Part shown: positions 1 to 4,242 of the stretch, in pieces | How the letters are laid out: every line of letters starts with the position of its first letter | Numbering within the stretch: position 1 is the first letter of the stretch | From: JACDDK01 sp038198445 | GTDB taxonomy: Bacteria; Actinomycetota; Rubrobacteria; Rubrobacterales; Rubrobacteraceae | Direction: 5' to 3' | NCBI GenBank assembly: GCA_038198445.1 | Contig: JBBPZZ010000045.1 | Location: 1 to 5,112 of the forward strand | DNA: 5,112 nucleotides | Program-made: the position numbers and the translations under genes | Notes under the pieces: model-generated | The model's input: only the letters and a program-made list of their open reading frames with translations | The model's database searches: none | Told to the model about the DNA's origin: nothing

Positions 1-1
1 C

Positions 2-877
2 CATCGCACGGCGGAGAGCGGTCTGACGTTCGTCGTCCCGGTCATGGACCGTATGCTCCCTAAGACCGACTTGCGCGAGCAGGTCGTTTCATTTCAGCCG
101 CAGGCGGTAATTACCAACGACAACGTGGGGATGCAGATCTCCACCGTCGTCTACTACGCAGTCGTGGATGCGCGGGCCTCGGAGTATGAGGTGGCTAACT
201 TCCATCTGGCGCTGGAGCAGATCACGCAGACTACGCTGCGGAACGTGATTGGCAACCTGATCCTCGACAAGACGCTGACCTCCAGAGACGATATCAACGC
301 GAAGCTCCGCACTATCCTGGACGAGGTGACGGAGAAGTGGGGCATCCGGGTAACGCGGGTGGAACTCAAGGAGATCACACCCCCCAGAGACATCCAGCAG
401 GCGATGGAGAAGCAGATGCAGGCCGAGCGGACCCGCCGCGCCGCGATCCTGACCGCCGAGGGCGACAAGCGTGCCGCCATCCTGCAGGCCGAGGGCGCGA
501 AGGAGTCGGCGATCCTGAAGGCCGAAGGCGAGCAGAAGTCCGCCGTCTTGCGCGCCTCCGGCGAGGCGGAAGCCTACCGCAACGTCCAGGCCGCCCAGAT
601 CGAGATGACCGGCAAGCTCTTCGAGCGCCTGGAGAACTCGGACCTCTCTCCCGAATCGCTTCGCTACCTCTACCTCAAGGCCCTCCCCGAGATGGCCAAG
701 GGACCGGCGAGCAAGCTCTTCGTCGTCCCCTCCGAGATACAGGACCTCGCTGGGACCATCAGCGCCCTCGCGGGCGGCGCGGGCATGGCCTCCGAGGACG
801 GCCAAACGGAAAAGAAACAGCAACGCAGCCTGAACGCCCCCAATGGAGAATCCGTTCGCCCCAGGCTGGACCGCTAG
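2..877 (+). CDS. SPFH/Band 7 (stomatin/prohibitin-type) membrane protein, 5'-truncated by window edge
   Basis: The reading frame is open from base 2, so the gene enters from outside the window; 291 codons are visible. Codons before the first internal ATG (44) already read as SPFH sequence (GLTFVVPVMDR), so that ATG is not the start. The N-terminal membrane anchor expected in this family lies upstream and is not seen. Diagnostic stretches are TDLREQVVSFQPQ, VITNDNVGMQI, YEVANF, TTLRNVIGN, TLTSRDDINAKLR and KWGIRVTRVELKEI, which match stomatin/slipin proteins closely. These are followed by MEKQMQAERTRRAAILTAEG and an Ala/Glu-rich coiled-coil segment made of 11-residue repeats. The C-terminus is a Gly/Ala stretch then a polar tail. 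Family members form ring or scaffold oligomers on the cytoplasmic face of membranes and often pair with NfeD proteases; any NfeD partner would be outside this window. The family call is very secure; the cellular role is not determined by sequence. Confidence 0.95.
   Translation, partial: HRTAESGLTFVVPVMDRMLPKTDLREQVVSFQPQAVITNDNVGMQISTVVYYAVVDARASEYEVANFHLALEQITQTTLRNVIGNLILDKTLTSRDDINAKLRTILDEVTEKWGIRVTRVELKEITPPRDIQQAMEKQMQAERTRRAAILTAEGDKRAAILQAEGAKESAILKAEGEQKSAVLRASGEAEAYRNVQAAQIEMTGKLFERLENSDLSPESLRYLYLKALPEMAKGPASKLFVVPSEIQDLAGTISALAGGAGMASEDGQTEKKQQRSLNAPNGESVRPRLDR
437..568 (+). repeat. Four tandem 33-bp (11-residue) coiled-coil repeats in the SPFH gene
   Basis: Four consecutive in-frame units of 33 bp encode RAAILTAEGDK, RAAILQAEGAK, ESAILKAEGEQ and KSAVLRASGEA. 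The consensus is x-[AS]-A-[IV]-L-x-A-[ES]-G-x-x. Hendecad repeats of this kind are normal for the region after the SPFH domain in stomatin-type proteins, where they form a coiled coil used in oligomerisation. The copies have diverged in DNA sequence, so this is a protein-level repeat and not a recent DNA duplication. Confidence 0.85.
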
Positions 878-886
878 AAATACCTC

Positions 887-919
887 CGCGAGCCGGGCCG
901 TCGAGGGGGCCGGCTCGCG
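887..919 (+). terminator. Putative terminator hairpin after the SPFH gene
   Basis: CGCGAGCCGG (887-896) is perfectly complementary to CCGGCTCGCG (910-919), a 10-bp stem starting 10 nt after the SPFH stop. The stem can be extended by two more C-G pairs if G897 bulges out. Only a weak T tract (GTTT, 923-926) follows, so it is an imperfect intrinsic terminator. Its position right after the stop codon and just before the next promoter fits transcript separation. Confidence 0.5.
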
Positions 920-924
920 TAGGT

Positions 925-952
925 TTGACTATGTGCATGTTGCATGTATACT
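925..952 (+). promoter_or_regulatory. Sigma-70-type promoter TTGACT-N16-TATACT
   Basis: TTGACT at 925-930 (5/6 to consensus -35) is separated by 16 bp from TATACT at 947-952 (5/6 to consensus -10). This is an unusually good match in DNA of this GC content, and it lies in an intergenic gap in the direction of the helicase. The expected transcription start is near 958-961. The spacer carries a tandem TGCATGT TGCATGT (934-947), which might be an operator. If it drives the helicase, the leader is about 165 nt. Confidence 0.75.
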
Positions 953-957
953 GTCCG

Positions 958-1025
958 GGCTACGTAATCGAGAACATACGTCCACGATTATCGAGATGCC
1001 GGAGTTTAGAGCGCATCTCTTTTTT
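958..1025 (+). ncRNA. Predicted ~65-nt leader or small RNA
   Basis: This is the interval between the predicted start of the strong promoter at 925-952 and the T run of the intrinsic terminator. Either a discrete small RNA or an attenuated leader transcript is expected. Before the terminator stem, two mutually exclusive small pairings are possible: TAATCG (965-970) with CGATTA (985-990), and ACGTA (962-966) with TACGT (977-981). I recognise no known riboswitch or T-box consensus. It is predicted from promoter and terminator only. Confidence 0.4.
993..1025 (+). terminator. Intrinsic terminator inside the helicase leader (attenuator or sRNA end)
   Basis: GAGATGC (993-999) pairs perfectly with GCATCTC (1013-1019), leaving a 13-nt loop, and is followed immediately by six T (1020-1025). 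This is a classic Rho-independent layout, though the stem is short and only moderately GC-rich. It lies about 35 nt after the predicted start of the 925-952 promoter transcript and 100 nt before the helicase start codon. It therefore cannot be the normal end of the SPFH mRNA alone; it would cut short the leader transcript at about 65 nt. Confidence 0.65.
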
Positions 1026-1034
1026 GTGCCTTGA
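996..1034 (+). CDS. Possible 12-codon leader peptide overlapping the terminator
   Basis: ATG at 996 opens a 12-codon frame, MPEFRAHLFFVP, ending in TGA at 1032-1034. It starts within the 5' arm of the terminator stem and runs through the T tract, where TTTTTT supplies the two Phe codons. A ribosome here would prevent the terminator from folding. There is no convincing Shine-Dalgarno (only GAG directly adjacent), so translation is doubtful and the frame may be fortuitous. Confidence 0.2.
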   Translation: MPEFRAHLFFVP

Positions 1035-1052
1035 GCCTGTCCTCTCCCGTCG

Positions 1053-1095
1053 AGTGGCCGCCCATGACGTACAGCTCCTTATGATGGCGGCTACT
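1053..1095 (+). promoter_or_regulatory. Long-stem hairpin in the helicase 5' UTR
   Basis: Bases 1053-1062 pair with 1086-1095 over 10 bp, including one G-U pair and a GCCGCC/GGCGGC core, around a 23-nt loop. The 3' foot ends 11 nt before the Shine-Dalgarno AGGAAGGA (1108-1115). No T run follows, so it is not a terminator. It is a plausible target for helicase feedback or a structure that governs ribosome access. A TATGAT (1080-1085) lies in the loop and 3' arm but has no matching -35. Confidence 0.4.
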
Positions 1096-1125
1096 ACATA
1101 CGACTAGAGGAAGGAACCATCCATT

Positions 1126-2277
1126 TTGATGACGGACACACTTACCGAGGCCCCGCGCCTCTCTTTCGGAGATCTTCGCTTCTCCAAACAGGTCCACCGG
1201 GCCGTGGCGGAGCAGGGATGGGACGGTCCGACCCCGATCCAGGCGCTGGCGCTGCCCGAGCTTTTGCGCGGGTTGGACGTCGTGGGTCTCGCCCAGACCG
1301 GCAGCGGCAAGACCGCCGCTTTCGCGATACCCTTGATCGAGGCGATAGATCGGAGAGAGCGGGGCGTGCAGGCGCTGGTTCTGGTGCCGACGCGGGAGCT
1401 CGCGGCGCAGGCGGCGGCGGAGATCTCCAACCTCTCCCGGTTCTCGCCGGTACGCCCGCTCGTCCTGTGCGGCGGCACGAATATAGGGCCGCAGATCAAA
1501 GCTCTCAAAAGCCGCTCCAACCCGGTCGTCGTCGGTACGCCGGGACGCATCCTGGACCACCTGCAGCGGAGGACGCTGAAGCTGGGCAGCGTGCGCTACC
1601 TCGTCCTCGATGAGGCCGACCGGATGCTCGACATGGGCTTCGCGCCGGACGTGGGACGCATCCTCTCGCATACGCCCGACGGGCGGCAGACGGCGCTCTT
1701 CTCGGCCACGATGCCCGACGCTATACGTGGCATGGTGAAACGCCACATGCGTTCTCCGAAGTGGCTCGCGGTGGAGTCCGAAGCTCCCACGGTGGATACT
1801 GTGGAACAGGTCTACTACCGGGTGGACGGCCGCGACAAGACGCGCGCGCTACGAACCCTGATCGACGCGGAGGAAGAGCCTCTGGCGATAGTGTTCCGCC
1901 GGACGAAGCACGGCGCGACCAAGCTGCACCGCCAGCTAGAGAGGGGCGGCTACAGCGCGGGCCTGCTGCACGGTGGCAAGACGCAGGCGCAGCGCAACAA
2001 GGCGCTCGCTGCCTTCGCAGGGGGCCGGACGCGTATCCTTGTCGCGACCAACGTCGCGGCGCGCGGCCTCGACATCCCGGACGTCTCGCACGTCGTCAAC
2101 TACGACCTCCCAGAGGACGTGGAGACCTATGTGCATCGCATAGGGCGCACGGCGCGCGCCGGCAAGGACGGTATCGCGGCGACGCTCGTCGGTGAGAACG
2201 AAATCAAGGACTTCGACAAGATCAAACGCGGACTGCCCGTGCAGGTGCGCGAGAGCAAACTGCCCCTCTCCGCCTAG
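1126..2277 (+). CDS. ATP-dependent DEAD-box RNA helicase (compact, RhlE-like)
   Basis: The encoded protein is 383 aa and contains the complete two-RecA-domain core that unwinds or remodels RNA using ATP. Visible motifs (residue numbers from TTG 1126) are: Q motif F14 with GWDGPTPIQ (31-39), motif I AQTGSGKT (56-63), Ia PTREL (88-92), GG (116-117), Ib TPGR (138-141), II DEAD (162-165), III SAT (193-195), IV IVFRRTK (255-261), V TNVAARGLD (308-316) and VI HRIGRTARAG (337-346). Nothing is missing. Only 37 residues follow motif VI, so there is no RNA-binding domain or basic/RGG tail as in CsdA or DbpA; partners would have to provide specificity. The start could be TTG 1126 or ATG 1129; AGGAAGGA at 1108-1115 is 10 or 13 nt away. 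It has its own complex leader. The gene converges on the membrane-protein gene at 2274-2789, with stop codons sharing CTAG. Cold or stress induction is common in the family but is inference here. Confidence 0.95.
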   Translation: MMTDTLTEAPRLSFGDLRFSKQVHRAVAEQGWDGPTPIQALALPELLRGLDVVGLAQTGSGKTAAFAIPLIEAIDRRERGVQALVLVPTRELAAQAAAEISNLSRFSPVRPLVLCGGTNIGPQIKALKSRSNPVVVGTPGRILDHLQRRTLKLGSVRYLVLDEADRMLDMGFAPDVGRILSHTPDGRQTALFSATMPDAIRGMVKRHMRSPKWLAVESEAPTVDTVEQVYYRVDGRDKTRALRTLIDAEEEPLAIVFRRTKHGATKLHRQLERGGYSAGLLHGGKTQAQRNKALAAFAGGRTRILVATNVAARGLDIPDVSHVVNYDLPEDVETYVHRIGRTARAGKDGIAATLVGENEIKDFDKIKRGLPVQVRESKLPLSA

Positions 2278-2789
2278 AAGCGGAGCAACCGCCACGCGGC
2301 CAACAGCAAGGCCGCGTGCTCGCCAATGGTGAACGCGAGCCCGTGTCGGTCTCGCTCCCGGTACGAGAGTGGGCTCTGGAAGCGCCACCTGGATAGGGGC
2401 CAGAATATAGGGCGGGCGTCGTTGCCGTGGGTCAACGTATCCACGGCAACGTGTCCGGCCCAGCCGAGTAGAAAGGTGAGCGCTGCGCCTCCCGGATCAC
2501 GCTTCCCGGCGCCGGCCGCCCCGTAGAGTGTAAGCGCCGCCGCTATAGGGAGCGTGGAATGCAAGGCGGCGTCCGGTCCCGAGAACGCTTTCCTGCCGCA
2601 CACTTCGGTATCGAACTCCTGCCGCGAGAAACGCTTGAGGTGGCGTACCGTGAGCCAGCTTCCTCCTACGAGAGCAGGTATGTCCGGGAGGGTGGCGCCG
2701 AGCGCGGCGGATACCGCGGGCGCGGCGCCGGAGGGTCTTGCGCGCCGGACGGCGGCGTAGGTCAGCAAGATGTGTGAGTAGGTACGCAC
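2274..2789 (-). CDS. Small membrane protein, YdjM/YbcI-like (DUF457-type) putative metal-dependent hydrolase
   Basis: This 171-aa protein has about four hydrophobic segments (roughly residues 22-41, 79-93, 100-118 and 150-168). Scattered His/Asp residues sit in patterns typical of membrane-bound metal-dependent hydrolases: SHI at 5-7, LPDIP at 34-38, H77, GHVAVDTLTH at 112-121 and D124, then a FWPLS (129-133) and SPLSY (139-143) tail. The arrangement H...PD...H...GHxxxD...H...WPLS resembles the YdjM/YbcI (DUF457) group, whose enzymatic activity is largely unproven. The start is GTG at 2789; no alternative start exists just upstream, and the conserved SHI would sit at residue 6, as expected. 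There is no Shine-Dalgarno at normal distance (GGAG is 18 nt away). It faces the helicase and overlaps it by 4 bp. It is divergent from the SDR gene with a 76-bp gap. Family assignment is moderate; that the gene is real is well supported by hydropathy and codon bias. Confidence 0.65.
   Translation of the reverse strand: MRTYSHILLTYAAVRRARPSGAAPAVSAALGATLPDIPALVGGSWLTVRHLKRFSRQEFDTEVCGRKAFSGPDAALHSTLPIAAALTLYGAAGAGKRDPGGAALTFLLGWAGHVAVDTLTHGNDARPIFWPLSRWRFQSPLSYRERDRHGLAFTIGEHAALLLAAWRLLRF
2293..2318. terminator. Perfect 9-bp hairpin at the convergent gene junction, possible bidirectional terminator
   Basis: CACGCGGCC (2293-2301) and GGCCGCGTG (2310-2318) are exact reverse complements around an 8-nt loop. 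The structure begins 15 bp past the helicase stop and lies within the last codons of the opposing gene, where it encodes an Ala/Leu-rich helix. No T tract follows on either strand, so it would be an atypical terminator. Alternatively it could simply reflect Ala (GCG/GCC) codons placed symmetrically. Confidence 0.35.
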
Positions 2790-2798
2790 GTATGAGAG

Positions 2799-2806
2799 TT
2801 TATATT
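2799..2806. promoter_or_regulatory. AT-rich divergent -10 candidate (TTTATATT)
   Basis: The 76-bp divergent gap holds one AT-rich island. On the plus strand TATATT (2801-2806) could be a -10 for the SDR gene. On the minus strand TATAAA (2804-2799) could be a -10 for the membrane-protein gene, placing its start at or within a few nt of the GTG (a near-leaderless transcript). Neither has a recognisable -35, so both assignments are tentative. A small dyad TACG-CA-CGTA (2783-2792) overlaps the minus-strand start codon. Confidence 0.3.
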
Positions 2807-2865
2807 CTCCGCCGGAGTTGGGACGTTACCATGTGGGTAGTAGCGGCGAAGCCTGGAGGTAGGGC

Positions 2866-3759
2866 GTGAACGTTTTGATCAGTGGGGCGACGGGTTTGAT
2901 CGGCTCGGCCCTCATACCGGAGCTGGAGAATAGCGGACACCGAATCATGCAACTCACCCGTTCGCAACCGTCCTCGGACAGCATCATTCACTGGGACCCC
3001 GACGCCGGTAATATAGACGGCGACCTCGAACAAGTAGACGGCGTAGTACATCTCGCCGGGGAGAGCATCGCCGAGGGACGCTGGACACCCGAGAAAAAGA
3101 AACGCATCCTCGATAGCCGCGTTAAAGGCACGTACCTTCTGGCCGAGACGCTTGCCCGGCTCGGCACTCCGCCCAAGGTCATGGTCTGCGCCTCGGCGGT
3201 CGGGTACTACGGCGACCGGGGCAACGAGCTTCTGACCGAAGAAAGCGCGCCCGGTTCGGACTTCCTGGCCGACGTGTGCGAAGCTTGGGAGTCGGCGGCG
3301 GATCCGGCTAGAGGGGCGGACATCCGGGTCGTCCATACGCGGCTCGGGATCGTGCTGAGTCCCAAAGGCGGCGCGCTCGGGACGACGCTGCCCATCTTCA
3401 AGCTCGGAGCGGGGGGGAAGATTGGGTCCGGCCGCCAATACTGGAGCTGGGTGGCCCTCGACGACGTGGTCGGCTCCATCGTCCACTCCCTGACGAACGA
3501 TGCCGTGAGCGGCCCGGTCAACGTCGGCTCCCCGAACCCGCTAACCAACGCGGAGTACACAAGAGTCCTGGGCCGGGTACTTAACCGTCCGACGCTTTTC
3601 CCACTGCCGGCACCCGCGGCCCGGCTGGTCCTCGGAGAGGTCGCGGACGCGCTGCTCCTCTCCAGCCAGCGCATGGAACCAGGGAAGCTGAAAGACACCG
3701 GCTATACGTTCCGCTATTCGGAGTTGGAAGAGGCGCTCCGGCACTTGCTCGGCAGGTAA
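2866..3759 (+). CDS. TIGR01777-family SDR protein (YfcH/SDR39U1-like epimerase homologue)
   Basis: The 297-aa length is typical for the family. It begins with a Rossmann dinucleotide-binding motif, MNVLISGATGLIGSAL (GATGLIG at 7-13). Family signatures follow: HWDPDAG (42-48), VVHLAGESI (60-68), RILDSRVKGT (80-89), CASAVGYYGDRG (108-119) with the active-site-region Tyr114/115, GSDFLADVCEAWE (130-142), RLGIVLSPKGGAL (159-171), QYWSWVALDDVV (191-202) and PVNVGSPNPLTNAEY (217-231). A C-terminal DUF1731 domain runs from about 249 to 295 (LVLGEVADALLLSSQRMEPGKL region). The protein is annotated across bacteria as a putative NAD(P)-dependent nucleotide-sugar epimerase, but no substrate is established. 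The GTG start is preceded by GGAGGT (2855-2860) with 5-nt spacing, a strong choice. The deaminase gene follows by 20 bp, probably in the same operon. Confidence 0.93.
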   Translation: MNVLISGATGLIGSALIPELENSGHRIMQLTRSQPSSDSIIHWDPDAGNIDGDLEQVDGVVHLAGESIAEGRWTPEKKKRILDSRVKGTYLLAETLARLGTPPKVMVCASAVGYYGDRGNELLTEESAPGSDFLADVCEAWESAADPARGADIRVVHTRLGIVLSPKGGALGTTLPIFKLGAGGKIGSGRQYWSWVALDDVVGSIVHSLTNDAVSGPVNVGSPNPLTNAEYTRVLGRVLNRPTLFPLPAPAARLVLGEVADALLLSSQRMEPGKLKDTGYTFRYSELEEALRHLLGR

Positions 3760-3779
3760 TCGCGGACCACGAGCGCTAC
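3759..3779 (+). other. In-frame family-like N-terminal extension of the deaminase (ATC start or lost ATG)
   Basis: The codons ATC GCG GAC CAC GAG CGC TAC directly precede the deaminase ATG and read IADHERY. DHERxM-R-AI-like sequence is what I expect at the N-terminus of this deaminase group. The ATC overlaps the upstream TAA as TAATC; an ATG there would make TAATG, a classic coupled stop/start. Either a rare ATC start, a mutation or a base-call error is possible. Confidence 0.4.
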
Positions 3780-4166
3780 ATGAAGCGGGCGATAGAGATC
3801 GCGCACGGCAACCCCGACGCTCCGTTCGGCTTTGTCATTGTAGACCGCGAGTCGGGTGAGATCGTGGCCGAGGGCCTGAATGATGCCGGAAGGCATCCCA
3901 TCCTGCACGGCGAGACCGTCGCCATTATGAATCTCGTTGATACATACCCTGATGTGGAACGCAGCCGCATCATTCTCTACACTACCGTCGAGCCCTGTCC
4001 GATGTGCTTCGGAGCGATCCTGTGGACCGGTATCCGGCAAGTAATCTTCGGGACCTCGATAGCGAATCTGAAACGTCTCGGAGTGCCACGGATAGATCTG
4101 CCCTGCGAAGAAGCGTCGAAGTGCGCCTTATTCGGCGGGGTTAAGTCTACCGGTGGTGTGCTGTAA
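3780..4166 (+). CDS. Zinc-dependent nucleoside/cytosine-type deaminase, ends apparently altered
   Basis: This is a 128-aa member of the CDA/guanine-cytosine deaminase fold, which hydrolytically removes an amino group from a base or nucleoside. The zinc site is intact: H43-G44-E45 (zinc ligand His plus proton-shuttle Glu) and P72-C73-P74-M75-C76 (two Cys ligands). NPDAPFGFVIVD (11-22), LYTTVEP (66-72), ILWTGIRQVIFGTS (80-93) and RLGVPRIDLPCEE (99-111) also fit. HGE rather than HAE argues against TadA and is shared with fungal cytosine deaminase, but the substrate cannot be named. The ATG at 3780 has no good Shine-Dalgarno. Family-like residues IADHERY precede it in frame, and EKCDALFKEI follows the TAA in frame, so both annotated ends may be wrong or mutated. 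Likely cotranscribed with the SDR gene, 20 bp upstream. It is shorter than usual because the C-terminal helix is missing. Confidence 0.85.
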   Translation: MKRAIEIAHGNPDAPFGFVIVDRESGEIVAEGLNDAGRHPILHGETVAIMNLVDTYPDVERSRIILYTTVEPCPMCFGAILWTGIRQVIFGTSIANLKRLGVPRIDLPCEEASKCALFGGVKSTGGVL

Positions 4167-4220
4167 GAGAAGTGTGATGCTCTATTCAAGGAAATATCCT
4201 ACCGAATGAGGGACTTGTAG
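4167..4220 (+). pseudogene. Orphaned C-terminal codons of the deaminase after a premature TAA
   Basis: After the TAA at 4164-4166 the same frame continues as EKCDALFKEISYRMRDL and ends with TAG at 4218-4220. Related deaminases commonly end in GGVL followed by an acidic residue, then a CDALF-like helix, so the join VKSTGGVL-(stop)-EKCDALFKEI looks like one helix split by a nonsense codon. One substitution (GAA or CAA to TAA) would explain it. Confidence 0.55.
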
Positions 4221-4242
4221 AGATTTATAGGAGACCGCCGTA
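4221..4242. other. Short gap between convergent genes, no clear terminator
   Basis: Between the TAG that ends the deaminase frame remnant and the opposing gene there are 22 bp, with no stem-loop followed by a T run on either strand. The only local dyad is AGGA-AATA-TCCT (4189-4200), four base pairs inside the frame remnant, too weak to call a terminator. Base composition drops sharply from about here rightwards. Confidence 0.4.

Noticed and set aside
89..823. Long open frame on the minus strand opposite the SPFH gene
   Set aside because: It mirrors the SPFH codons, is rich in Leu/Gly/Asp/Arg as expected for antisense of GC-rich coding DNA, and has no recognisable domain. The sense strand is a clear family match.
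1080..1085. TATGAT as an additional helicase promoter -10
   Set aside because: No -35 hexamer at 16-18 bp upstream (GCCGCC region), and it lies within a hairpin; kept only as a remark.
337..1107. Long plus-strand frame overlapping the SPFH 3' end and the leader
   Set aside because: Out-of-frame Arg/Gly/Pro-rich translation over a confirmed gene, then runs through promoter and terminator sequence; no domain or ribosome site.
1006..1746. Minus-strand open frame opposite the helicase 5' half
   Set aside because: Antisense shadow of a fully motif-complete helicase; Arg-rich composition and no family resemblance.
2251..2270. GAGAG...CTCTC inverted repeat near the helicase 3' end as a terminator for the minus-strand gene
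   Set aside because: Only five base pairs with a 10-nt loop and no T run on the minus transcript; easily due to chance.
2326..2777. Plus-strand small frames (66-72 codons) opposite the DUF457-like gene
   Set aside because: Low-complexity translations without hydropathy pattern; the minus-strand frame spans the whole interval and gives a coherent membrane protein.
2800..3698. Minus-strand open frames opposite the SDR gene (2800-3486 and 3207-3698)
   Set aside because: Composition typical of antisense GC-rich frames, whereas the plus strand encodes a complete TIGR01777 protein with a good ribosome site.
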